DNA of 64,000 nt from Pseudomonas sp. sp1636 (lineage in GTDB: Bacteria > Pseudomonadota > Gammaproteobacteria > Pseudomonadales > Pseudomonadaceae), in contig NZ_JARRAB010000004.1 in the NCBI RefSeq assembly GCF_030376615.1, positions 124,001 to 188,000 on the forward strand, written 5' to 3'. Position numbers and translations under genes: made by a program. The notes beneath the pieces were generated by a model that saw only the letters and a list, made by a program, of their open reading frames with translations, had not been told where the DNA came from and searched no databases. This document shows positions 12,647-24,340 of this stretch, in pieces (position 1 is the stretch's first letter; the number at the start of each line of letters is the position of its first letter).

Positions 12647-14443
12647 TCACAGCGGCGTCAGCGGCCAGAACCAGGGAATCACCAAGCTGGCCACCAGCCA
12701 GAGCAGCAGGTTGAGCGGGATGCCGACTTTCATGAAGTCGCTGAAGCGGTAACCGCCGGCGTTGTAGACGAAGGTGTTGGTCTGGTAACCGATGGGCGTG
12801 GCGAAGCTGGCGCTGGCGGCGAACATCACCGCGACCACGAAGGCGCGCGGGTCGACCCCCAGGTGCTGGGCCATGCCGATGGCGATCGGGGTGACCAGCA
12901 CCGCCACGGCGTTGTTCGACAGCATCTCGGTGAGGATCGAGGTGAACAGGTAGATGAACGACAGCATCAGCAGCGGCCCGGCCCAGGGCAGCAGGCCCAT
13001 GACGTTCTCCACCAGCAGCCTGACCAGGCCGACCTTGTCCATGGCGATGCTGATCGCCAGCATGCCGAAGATCAGGCTGAGGATCTTCCAGTCCACCGCC
13101 TTGTAGGCGTCTTCCACGTCCAGGCAGCGGGTCGCCAGCACGCTCACCGCGCCGATGATCGCCAGCCCCTCGATCGGCATCAGGCCGAAGGCGGCGAGGA
13201 GCATCACCGCCAGGGTGGCGATGATCGCGATCGGCGCCTTGTCGCGGCGGAAGGCGCGCTCCTGCACGGCGTTGAGGCTGATCAGCTCGCCGTTGTCGGC
13301 GAAACGCTTGATCTGCGCCGGGGTGCCCTCGACCAGCATGACGTCGCCGAATTGCAGCTCGAAGTCGTCGAGGTTGCCCTGGATGTTCTCGTCCTGGCGG
13401 TGCACGGCGAGCACGGCGATGCCGTAGCGCGCGGTCAGGTCGAGGTCGCGCATGGGTCTGTGGCTGTAGCGCGAGTTGCGCCCGACTATGGCCTCGGCGA
13501 GGATCACGTCGTGGCTGCTGATGGTTTCGAAGGCGTCGCCGCGGTTGAAGCTCAGGTGGCCGCTCTCGCGCAGTTCCACCACGTTCTTCACCTGGCCGTG
13601 CAGCACCAGGCGGTCGCCGCTGGCCAGCAGGGTGTGATGATCCGGCTCGGTGAGTTCTTGTTCCTGACGAAACAGCTTGAGCACCTGCAGGCCGCTGCCG
13701 CCATTGAGGTTGGCTTCGGCCAGGGTCTTGCCGATCACCGGCGAGTCGTGCGGCACCAGCAGCTCGGTCATGAAGGTGCGATCCAGATTCGGCCGCAGCT
13801 GGCGCGACAGGGTGTCGCGTTCGGGCAGCAGGTGGCGGCCGATGGTCAGCAGATAAAGCATGCCGACCGTGGCCAGGATCAGTCCGGCGCCGGTGATCTC
13901 GAAGATGCCGAACGGCGCCAGGCCGGCCTTGCGCGCCACCCCGTCGACCAGGATGTTGGTCGAGGTGCCGATCATGGTCAGGGTGCCGCCGAGGATGGTG
14001 GCGTAGGACAGCGGGATCAGCAGTTTGGACGGCAGGGTGCCGGCGCGGCGGGCCAGGGAGATCGCCACCGGGGTGAGGATGGCCACCACCGGGGTGTTGT
14101 TGAGGAAGGCGGAGATTGCCAGCGCGGTGACCGTCAGCCCGGTGAGCACGCGAATCGGGCTGGTGCCGACCAGGTCGCCCAGCCAGTTGCCCAGGGCGTC
14201 GATGCAGCCGGTGCGCTCCAGGGCGGCAGACAGCACGAACATGCAGGCGATGGTCACCGGCGCCGAGTTGGAGAGGACGCTGAGCACTTCCTTGGGTTCG
14301 AGCAGTTGAGTAATCAACAGCGCCGCCACGGCGATGGCCGCGACTATGTCCGGACTCCACTTCTCGCGCACGAAGGCGTACAGCACCCAGAGCAGCAGGG
14401 CGCCGACAAACAGCAAGGGCAGGGGGAGTGAATCCCAGAACAT
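12647..14443 (-). CDS. SLC13 (DASS) anion transporter with two RCK_C domains
   Basis: A 598-residue inner-membrane protein with about 11-12 transmembrane segments split into two blocks (~1-180 and ~400-598). They flank a cytosolic insert of ~200 residues carrying two TrkA-C/RCK_C modules (starts near PNLDRTFMTELLVP and the DVILAEAIVG segment). The SNNAVAVLVTPIAIG and LNNTPVVAILTPVAI repeats are the paired SNT-type motifs of the DASS fold. The ATG at 14443 has an AAGGA ribosome site. Bacterial members with RCK_C inserts include sulfate and thiosulfate carriers. The metY gene 129 bp downstream makes sulfate a reasonable guess, but substrate is not proven by sequence. Confidence 0.88.
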   Translation of the reverse strand: MFWDSLPLPLLFVGALLLWVLYAFVREKWSPDIVAAIAVAALLITQLLEPKEVLSVLSNSAPVTIACMFVLSAALERTGCIDALGNWLGDLVGTSPIRVLTGLTVTALAISAFLNNTPVVAILTPVAISLARRAGTLPSKLLIPLSYATILGGTLTMIGTSTNILVDGVARKAGLAPFGIFEITGAGLILATVGMLYLLTIGRHLLPERDTLSRQLRPNLDRTFMTELLVPHDSPVIGKTLAEANLNGGSGLQVLKLFRQEQELTEPDHHTLLASGDRLVLHGQVKNVVELRESGHLSFNRGDAFETISSHDVILAEAIVGRNSRYSHRPMRDLDLTARYGIAVLAVHRQDENIQGNLDDFELQFGDVMLVEGTPAQIKRFADNGELISLNAVQERAFRRDKAPIAIIATLAVMLLAAFGLMPIEGLAIIGAVSVLATRCLDVEDAYKAVDWKILSLIFGMLAISIAMDKVGLVRLLVENVMGLLPWAGPLLMLSFIYLFTSILTEMLSNNAVAVLVTPIAIGMAQHLGVDPRAFVVAVMFAASASFATPIGYQTNTFVYNAGGYRFSDFMKVGIPLNLLLWLVASLVIPWFWPLTPL

Positions 14444-14810
14444 GAATGTCCTTAGCGTACGAGTCTCGTGTGAGGTGGCGGCCGTGCTCAAGGGCGGTCA
14501 CCCGAGGCGCTGAAGATAAGGGTTGCGGCTTAGAGAGTCTAAGAATGTTTGATAAGGTTTATATGCCTTTTCGGTTTAACAAATAAGGCTGTACCGCCGC
14601 TCTGGTCACGCACTGTCTCTGTCTCAGTCGGTCATTGGCCGGGTAGGCTCGGGTTTTTCATGGCGATGTCCCCGTTACGTGGTGCAGGGCGGGCGAGCTT
14701 TGGGGGCGGAGCTACCCGCGCAGCTCGCGGCCGAAGCCGCTTGCACGGGTACCCCCCCACGCCTGGGCCTGTTAACGGGGACATCGTCTTTTCCATGCAG
14801 GAGCTGACCT
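14444..14810. other. Gene-free stretch between transporter and racemase
   Basis: I see no supported gene in these 367 bp. It holds the 5' region of the minus-strand transporter, a 6-bp palindrome CTTAGA-gag-TCTAAG (14529-14543), an AT-richer stretch near 14545-14590 that could hold divergent promoters, and the inverted-repeat element at 14664-14786. Confidence 0.7.
14664..14786. mobile_element. MITE-like element with 14-bp terminal inverted repeats
   Basis: CGATGTCCCCGTTA (14664-14677) and TAACGGGGACATCG (14773-14786) are perfect 14-bp inverted ends of a 123-bp block with no coding potential. A related sequence, GTAACGAGGACAT, lies at 32593-32605, 12 of 13 identical to the reverse complement of the left end including the adjoining C. 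This suggests a dispersed non-autonomous element or repeat family. No flanking target duplication is obvious. Confidence 0.5.
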
Positions 14811-15509
14811 ATGCAACCGTTAGGCATTGTCGGAGGCATGAGCTGGGAGTCCACCGCGAGCTATTACCGCCTGCTCAATCAGGGCGTGCGCGAGCGTTTG
14901 GGCGGGCTGCACTCGGCGTCCCTGCTGCTGCATTCGCTGGACTTCGCCGGCATCGCTGCCTTGCAGAAGCAGGGCGACTGGGCCGAAGCCGGGCGCCAGC
15001 TGGCGGTCGCCGCGCAGGGGTTGGAACGGGCCGGGGCCGGGGCGTTGCTGTTGGCGACCAATACCATGCACAAGGTGGCGCCGGCCATCGAGGCGGCGGT
15101 CGACATCCCCCTGCTGCATATCGGCGATGCCGTCGGCCAGGCCCTGCAGCGGCAAGGCGTCCAGCGTGCGGCGCTGCTCGGCACACGTTTCACCGTGCAG
15201 CAGGACTTCTATCGCCAGCGTCTGGCCGAGCGCTTCGCCATCGAGGTGCTGACTCCTGCTCCGGCACAGGTCGAGGAGATCGACCGGGTGATCTTCGCCG
15301 AGTTGTGCCAAGGGGTATTTCAGGCCAGTGCCCGGCGCTTTTACCTGGATTGCCTGGCGCAACTGCGCGAGCAGGGCGCCGCGGTGGCGATTCTCGGCTG
15401 CACCGAGATCGGCCTGCTGCTCGAAGGCGTCGCAGCGCCGCTGCCGCTGCTCGACAGTACCGAGTTGCATGTGAAGATGGGACTGGAGTGGCTGTTGGGT
15501 GGTGCGTAA
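14811..15509 (+). CDS. Aspartate/glutamate racemase-family enzyme (YgeA type)
   Basis: A cytosolic PLP-independent racemase of 232 aa. Family members use two facing residues at the ends of the NT and CTE motifs. Here they are Thr83 in ATNTMHK and Cys197 in LGCTEIG. The same Thr83/Cys197 pair and numbering occur in E. coli YgeA, a broad-specificity amino-acid racemase, instead of the Cys/Cys pair of classical aspartate and glutamate racemases. The start ATG gives MQPLGIVGGMSWEST, the family N-terminus. It lies alone downstream of the MITE-like element. Confidence 0.9.
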   Translation: MQPLGIVGGMSWESTASYYRLLNQGVRERLGGLHSASLLLHSLDFAGIAALQKQGDWAEAGRQLAVAAQGLERAGAGALLLATNTMHKVAPAIEAAVDIPLLHIGDAVGQALQRQGVQRAALLGTRFTVQQDFYRQRLAERFAIEVLTPAPAQVEEIDRVIFAELCQGVFQASARRFYLDCLAQLREQGAAVAILGCTEIGLLLEGVAAPLPLLDSTELHVKMGLEWLLGGA

Positions 15510-15584
15510 CTGCAAGCTCAAAGACAAGGCCAGCGCGGGAAGCCAGATCCGCCTTGATGCCGCTGCGCTCGCCTGCCGCCGTTG

Positions 15585-17110
<1,526 letters not shown>

Positions 17111-17113
17111 TGC

Positions 17114-20100
17114 TTATTGCGGGTCGACTGCGGGGGCGGCCGGTGCCAGTTGTGGCGGCGACGACGGCTGTGCCGGTTGCAGTCTGTGGGGCTGCCCGCT
17201 GCCCAGGTTGAGCTCCTGGCCCTGGTGGTTTTTCACCATGACCTCGACCTGGTTGAAGGCCATCTCCACCTTGTTCTCGCGGAAGAGCAGGGCGATGCGC
17301 GTGAGGATCTCGTCGGTCGCCGCGTTGCGGTCGCCCAGCTCGCGCACATGAAAGCGCAGCTCGTAGTCGAAGGTGCTGGCGCTGATGGTGAGGAAGAACA
17401 GTTGCGGCTCGGGGTCGCGCAATACCCGCGGGTTCTCCGCGGCGGCCTGCATCATCAACTGGCGCGCCAGCGGCAGGTCGGTCTCGTAGGCCACGCCGAT
17501 CTTGATGATCACTCGGGTGACGGTGTCGTTCAGCGACCAGTTGATCAACTGGTCGGTGACGAAGGTCTTGTTCGGCACGATGATTTCTTTGCGGTCGAAA
17601 TCGGTGATGGTGGTGGCGCGGATGCGAATCCGGCTGACCGTGCCGGACAGGTTGCCGATGGTCACCACGTCGCCGATGCGCACCGGGCGCTCGAACAGGA
17701 TGATCAAGCCGGAAATGAAATTGGCGAAAATCTCCTGCAAACCGAAGCCGAGGCCGACCGAGAGCGCCGCCACCAGCCACTGCAGCTTGTCCCAGCTGAC
17801 CCCCAGGGTCGACAGGGTAATGACGAAACCGATGCCGACAATCGCATAGGACAGCAAGGTGGTGGTGGCGTAGGCGCTGCCTTGCGCCAGGCGCAGACGC
17901 GACAACACCAGTACTTCGAGCAGGCCGGGCAGGTTGCGCGCCAGGGCCACGGTAATGGCGACGATGATCAGCGCGCCGAGCACGTCGCTGAGGCTGATCG
18001 GCACCAGGCTGGCGCTTTCGCCGCTGCCGCTGCTGTATTCGTAGAGGCTGATGTTGTCCAGGTAGGCGAACACCGAGATCAGGTCGGCCCAGACCCAGTA
18101 GAGCGCGCCGATGAACAGGCCGAGCAGGGTCAGGCGAATCAGGCGCAGCGACTGCTGGTTGACCTGTTCGATATCCAGGGTCGGCTCCTCGACCAGCGCC
18201 TCGCCGCCCTCGGCGCCTTCCTTGGCCAGTGCCTGGCGCTTGGCCATGGCGCGTTGGTAGGCCAGGCGCCGGGCGGCGACCGCCAGGCCGCGGACGAAGG
18301 CCGCCTCGACGATCGGCCAGATCATCAGCAGGTAGAGGGTGTTGATCAGGCGGTCGCTGAGCTTCAGCGCGGTGTAGTAGTAGCCGAAGCCGACCGCGAC
18401 TATCAGGGTCAGCGGCAGCAGGCCGAACAGCAGGCCGATGAGCGTGCGGAAGGTCGAGGAATGCTCGCGCGCCGGGCCACTGAGCAGCAGCTTGTGCAGC
18501 AACCAGGCCATCAGGCCGTAACAGGTCAGCACCACGGCGATGCCGATCACGTCTTCGGCCAGGCTGGCGGGCTGGTGTTCGGCCACGGTGACCACCGCCA
18601 CCAGGGCCAGCACCACCAGGCCGAGGTAGCGGATCTGTCGGTGGAGGAAATTCACTTGCACGTGTGGCCAGCGGAAATGCAGCTCGGCCACCCCGCCGGG
18701 GGTGAGGATGCGGTAGACGGTGTAGAACACCAGCCAGGCCTGGGCCATTTCTAGCTGGGCGGCGCCGAGGAAGAGGTTCTGCCCGCGGGCGTCGAGCTGC
18801 AGGGCCAGGCCGGAGAGGGCGAGGAACAGCGTGCCGGGCAGGGCCAGCAGCACCGTGAGCAGGATTGCCATCGGCGTGTGCAGCTGGCTGTCGCGCTTGA
18901 AGTGGCCGATGTCCTGGTGCAGCTCGGCCAGCTTGCGGTAGAGGAAGCCGCGCTTCCACAGCAGCAGGCCGATCAGCAGCAGCAGCGGCAGGAACAGCAG
19001 CGGCCGCTCGGCCAGGCCGGCGCCCAGGGCGCGCAGGTTGGAGCCCCAGGGCAGGTCGGCGATCTGGCGCTGGAACAGTTCCGGCGCGCTGACGAACCAG
19101 TCCAGGTTCAGCGGCTTGTTGCTGGGGATCCAGAACATCTGCTCGTCCAGGGTGGCGCGCAGGGTGCCGGCGGTGCTCTGCAGTTGTTTCTGGTTGAGCT
19201 GCAGGGTGATCGACTCGTTGAGCAGCGTATTGAGTTCGCGGTTGAGGCGGTCGAGCAGCTCGCGGCGGGAGTTGATCAGCTCGAGCAGGGTGTCGCGCAG
19301 CTCCGGAGCGGCGGTGTCGGCGGCGGGCTGCTTGGCCAGCAGTTTGTCGACATAGGCGTCGGGATTGCTGAGCCGCTCACGTTGCTGGTTGAGCTCGAAC
19401 TGGTACAGGCGCAGGTCGGCGATCTCGTTGGCCAGATTGCTGTCGAGTTCCAGGGCGGGCAGCGCCTGTTTCTGCTGGTAGAGGATCTTCGCCAGCAGCA
19501 GGCTGCCCTGCAGCACGCTGATCTGCTCGTCCAAGGCCTGGTCGGCCTGGTTGAGGCTGTCGAGCTTCTGCTTGATCTGCAGGTTCTGCTGGGTCAGCTG
19601 GTTGAGGCGCTCGGTGGCGCTGAGCAGGTAGTCGGACAACTTGAGGTTGTGGCTGCTGACGCTGGTCAGCAGCTTGCCGGAACCGGCTTTCTCTGCTTCG
19701 AGCGATTGTTCGGCGACGGTTTTCTCGGATTGCGCCCGGCGTTTTTCGTTGATCAGCGACTGCAGGTCGAGCAGTTCCTGCTCCAGACGCTTGATCCGCT
19801 CGTCGAGTAAATCGCGCTGGCTGCCGCCGAAATCCTGCAGCAGGCTGTTGCCGGCCAGTTCCTGGCGGCGCAGCAGGGTTTGCGCACTGAGTGCGGCAAG
19901 TTCGGCATTGAGCAGGTTGCGCCGCTCGCCGGTCAGCGCCTTGCCGGCGTCCTTGCCGTTTTTTAGCAGGTTGTTAATGTCCTGGGTGCGCGTCTGATTG
20001 TGGCTGATTTCCGCTTGCGCCCGTTCGGGGCGGGTTTGCGCGGTGATGATCAGGCTGTTGGCGTCGGCGATCTGCTTCTGCCAGTCGTTCAGCTGGCTGT

Positions 20101-20476
20101 TACGCTCGCCGAGCAATTGCTCCAATTGCGGCACAGTTGCATTGGCATGGCGCTGGGTGGCCGAGGCGGGTTGACTGGCCTTGAGACGGGTTAGCTCGCG
20201 CTGTGCTTCATGGATCAGCCGTGGCGCCTGTTCGAGCTGTTGCTTGAGGTCGGCCAGGCGTTTTTCGCTGTCGGCCTGTGCATTGAGGAAGCCGAGGGTC
20301 TGCTCGAGCGTTTGCTTGAGCGCCAATTGCTCGGCCTCCGGCAGTTTGCGCTCGGCCAGGCCGTCCAGGCTGCGCTGCACGTCGGCGCTTTGGGGCGGCT
20401 CGACGGCGTGGCTCGGGGCCGCACTCAGGCAGAACCCGAGTAGGGCTAGGATTAAATAGGTGCGTAGAGAGGGCAT
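17114..20476 (-). CDS. mscK: Large mechanosensitive channel (MscK/KefA type)
   Basis: Tension-gated inner-membrane channel that releases solutes on osmotic downshock. The 1120-aa protein has a signal peptide (1-24, ending PSHA), a long periplasmic region rich in Leu, Gln and Glu heptads (~30-450, coiled coil), and a multi-span membrane region from ~485. The C-terminal MscS domain (~860-1075) has the pore/beta junction LGFGLQEIFANFISG followed by LFERPVRIGD. The size and periplasmic domain point to the MscK subgroup rather than small MscS. The C-terminal tail is Pro/Gln/Ala-rich. A ligand such as K+ modulates E. coli MscK; that is not testable here. Confidence 0.92.
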   Translation of the reverse strand: MPSLRTYLILALLGFCLSAAPSHAVEPPQSADVQRSLDGLAERKLPEAEQLALKQTLEQTLGFLNAQADSEKRLADLKQQLEQAPRLIHEAQRELTRLKASQPASATQRHANATVPQLEQLLGERNSQLNDWQKQIADANSLIITAQTRPERAQAEISHNQTRTQDINNLLKNGKDAGKALTGERRNLLNAELAALSAQTLLRRQELAGNSLLQDFGGSQRDLLDERIKRLEQELLDLQSLINEKRRAQSEKTVAEQSLEAEKAGSGKLLTSVSSHNLKLSDYLLSATERLNQLTQQNLQIKQKLDSLNQADQALDEQISVLQGSLLLAKILYQQKQALPALELDSNLANEIADLRLYQFELNQQRERLSNPDAYVDKLLAKQPAADTAAPELRDTLLELINSRRELLDRLNRELNTLLNESITLQLNQKQLQSTAGTLRATLDEQMFWIPSNKPLNLDWFVSAPELFQRQIADLPWGSNLRALGAGLAERPLLFLPLLLLIGLLLWKRGFLYRKLAELHQDIGHFKRDSQLHTPMAILLTVLLALPGTLFLALSGLALQLDARGQNLFLGAAQLEMAQAWLVFYTVYRILTPGGVAELHFRWPHVQVNFLHRQIRYLGLVVLALVAVVTVAEHQPASLAEDVIGIAVVLTCYGLMAWLLHKLLLSGPAREHSSTFRTLIGLLFGLLPLTLIVAVGFGYYYTALKLSDRLINTLYLLMIWPIVEAAFVRGLAVAARRLAYQRAMAKRQALAKEGAEGGEALVEEPTLDIEQVNQQSLRLIRLTLLGLFIGALYWVWADLISVFAYLDNISLYEYSSGSGESASLVPISLSDVLGALIIVAITVALARNLPGLLEVLVLSRLRLAQGSAYATTTLLSYAIVGIGFVITLSTLGVSWDKLQWLVAALSVGLGFGLQEIFANFISGLIILFERPVRIGDVVTIGNLSGTVSRIRIRATTITDFDRKEIIVPNKTFVTDQLINWSLNDTVTRVIIKIGVAYETDLPLARQLMMQAAAENPRVLRDPEPQLFFLTISASTFDYELRFHVRELGDRNAATDEILTRIALLFRENKVEMAFNQVEVMVKNHQGQELNLGSGQPHRLQPAQPSSPPQLAPAAPAVDPQ

Positions 20477-20557
20477 GGTCGCGATCGTGCGGCTCGAAAA
20501 GATATTGAGTCTAACAGGCTGCTGAAAGGGGTGGCGCAGCAGGTTTGCAGCCGCCGA

Positions 20558-22303
<1,746 letters not shown>

Positions 22304-22387
22304 GGAGGTACTCCGGTTCGAAAGGCGGTCACACCGATATGCATGGTGCGTGCCACGGATTCTAACCGTTGCCTTTGCCCGGCTGTC

Positions 22388-22417
22388 AAAAAAAACGCCT
22401 CGCGAATGCGAGGCGTT
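22388..22417 (-). terminator. Intrinsic terminator of the acyl-CoA dehydrogenase gene
   Basis: On the minus strand a perfect 10-bp stem AACGCCTCGC/GCGAGGCGTT with a 4-nt loop is followed by a run of eight T. It starts 22 bases past the stop codon at 22439 and insulates nhaP2 from upstream transcription. Confidence 0.92.
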
Positions 22418-22438
22418 GGATGATTCCTCCTGGGGGTT

Positions 22439-24256
22439 CTAGAACCAGGCGTCCTGCATGCCCAGGCAGGTGTCGTCGCGGGCTTCGAGGATGGCCAGGT
22501 GGTGCTGGCAACTCGGCACTTCCCAGGTCAGGAAGTAGCGCGCGGCTTGCAGCTTGCCCCGGTAGAAGTCGGCATCCGCCGGATTGCCCGCCGCCAAACC
22601 CTGTTCGGCCTTGATCGCTTGCTCCAGCCAGCGCCAGCCGATCACCATATGGCCGAAGGCATTCAGGTACAGCGCCGAGTTGGCCAGGCCCTGGTTGACC
22701 TGGCCGCCGAGCAAATCGCCCAGCAGCGCCAGGGTCACCGCCGACAGCCGCGCCAGCAACTGTTCCAGCGGTTGGCGCAGGGCATTCAGCGCCTGGTATT
22801 GGCTGGCCTGTTGGCAGCATTGCTGGATCAGTTTGACCAGTTGCTTGAGCGCCGCGCCGCCGTTCATCGACACCTTGCGCCCGAGCAGGTCGAGCGATTG
22901 GATGCCGTGGGTGCCTTCATGGATCGGATTCAGGCGGTTGTCGCGGTAGTACTGCTCCACCGGGTAATCGCGGGTGTAGCCGTGGCCGCCGAGAACCTGG
23001 ATCGCCAGCTCGTTGGCCTTGAGGCAGAACTCCGAAGGCCAGGATTTGACGATCGGGGTGAGCAGATCCAGCAGTTCCAGGGCGCTCTGGCGCTGTTCCT
23101 CGCTTGCCAGGGTCTGGGTGTCGTCGAACAGCCGCGCGGCATACAGGCCGAGGTCGAAGGCGCCTTCCACATAGGCCTTCTGGATCAGCAGCATGCGCCG
23201 CACATCGGCGTGCTCGATGATCGCCACCTGGCTCGAGGTCGGATCCTTGCCGTCCGGCAGGCGGCCTTGCGGGCGCTGGCGGGCGTAGTCCAGCGAATAC
23301 AGGTAACCGGCGTAGCCGAGCATCACCGCGCCCATGCCGACGCCGATGCGCGCCTCGTTCATCATCTGGAACATGTAGCTCAGGCCTTGGTGCGGTTGGC
23401 CCACCAGGTAGCCGACGCAGCCGTCGTTGTCGCCCCCCGCGTTATCACCAAAGTTGAGCGCGGTGGAGGTGGTGCCGCGCCAGCCCATCTTGTGCAGCAG
23501 CCCGGCCAGCACCACGTCGTTGCGTCGGCCCAGGCTGGCGTCGTCGTTGACCAGAAACTTGGGCACGATAAACAGCGAGATGCCTTTCACCCCGGGCGGT
23601 GCGTCCGGCAGCTTGGCCAGCACCATGTGCACGATGTTTTCGCTCAATGGGTGGTCGCCGCCGGAGATGAAGATCTTGTTGCCCTTGAGCCGGTAAGTGC
23701 CATCGCCCGCCGGTTCGGCGCGGGTGCGGATGTCCGACAGCGAGGAGCCGGCGTGCGGTTCGGTCAGGGCCATGGTGCCGAAGCAGCGGCCGTCGATCAT
23801 CGGTTGCAGAAAGCGCCGCTTTTGCTCGGCGCTGCCGAAGGTCTCGATCAGGTTGGCCGCGCCCATGGTCAGGAACGGGTAGGAGGCGGTCGCCGCGTTG
23901 GCCGATTGGAAGTGGGCGAAGCAGGCCTGCGACAGCAGGTTGGGCAGCTGCATGCCGCCCTGTTCGAATTCGCGGGTGGCGTTAAGAAAGCCGGCCGCGA
24001 GGAAGGCGTCCACCGCCGGCTTGACCTCGGGGATCAGCCGCGCCGCGCCGTCGACGAACTCGGGTTCGTGCTCGTCGTTCTTGCGGTTATGCGGGGCGAA
24101 CAGCTTCTCGGCGATGCTGCGGGCGGTGTCGATGGCCGCGTCGAAGGTCTCGCGGCTGTGCTCGGCGAAGCGCTCGCGCTGGGTCAGGGCTTCGGCGTCC
24201 AGCACTTCGTAAAGTTCGAAGGCCAGGTTGCGGGAACTGAGCAGGGACTCGGACAT
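22439..24256 (-). CDS. Acyl-CoA dehydrogenase, long form with C-terminal extension
   Basis: FAD enzyme of fatty acid beta-oxidation, 605 aa from the ATG at 24256 (GGAG ribosome site). The flavin/substrate motifs GTMALTEPHAGSSLSDIRTRAEP and GNKIFISGGDH are present. The segment NPIHEGTHGIQSLDLLGRK includes the Glu-Gly-Thr of the active site, and a C-terminal ~130-residue helical domain is typical of the 600-residue subgroup. P. aeruginosa PA5020 is the positional counterpart. Chain-length preference cannot be read from sequence. It lies 84 bp downstream of the nitronate monooxygenase gene on the same strand. Confidence 0.93.
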   Translation of the reverse strand: MSESLLSSRNLAFELYEVLDAEALTQRERFAEHSRETFDAAIDTARSIAEKLFAPHNRKNDEHEPEFVDGAARLIPEVKPAVDAFLAAGFLNATREFEQGGMQLPNLLSQACFAHFQSANAATASYPFLTMGAANLIETFGSAEQKRRFLQPMIDGRCFGTMALTEPHAGSSLSDIRTRAEPAGDGTYRLKGNKIFISGGDHPLSENIVHMVLAKLPDAPPGVKGISLFIVPKFLVNDDASLGRRNDVVLAGLLHKMGWRGTTSTALNFGDNAGGDNDGCVGYLVGQPHQGLSYMFQMMNEARIGVGMGAVMLGYAGYLYSLDYARQRPQGRLPDGKDPTSSQVAIIEHADVRRMLLIQKAYVEGAFDLGLYAARLFDDTQTLASEEQRQSALELLDLLTPIVKSWPSEFCLKANELAIQVLGGHGYTRDYPVEQYYRDNRLNPIHEGTHGIQSLDLLGRKVSMNGGAALKQLVKLIQQCCQQASQYQALNALRQPLEQLLARLSAVTLALLGDLLGGQVNQGLANSALYLNAFGHMVIGWRWLEQAIKAEQGLAAGNPADADFYRGKLQAARYFLTWEVPSCQHHLAILEARDDTCLGMQDAWF

Positions 24257-24340
24257 GGACGTATCTCCAATGGCGTTGAGCCGGAGTCTAAGGAGCGCCG
24301 CTAGTGCCTGCCCAGTATTATCCATGGGGGTGATAAAGCT

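Noticed and set aside
10760..14431. A 1223-codon plus-strand frame running through trxC, metY and the transporter
   Set aside because: It is antisense to three well-supported genes and its translation is Gln/His/Gly/Asp-rich without motifs, a typical GC-rich shadow.
12609..14501. A 630-codon minus-strand frame over the SLC13 gene
   Set aside because: It is the +1 shadow of the transporter frame, Arg/Pro/His-rich and without hydrophobic segments, while the alternative frame encodes a clear DASS transporter.
14529..14543. CTTAGA-gag-TCTAAG palindrome considered as an operator
   Set aside because: Arms are only 6 bp, no promoter element is clearly aligned with it, and no second copy was noticed.
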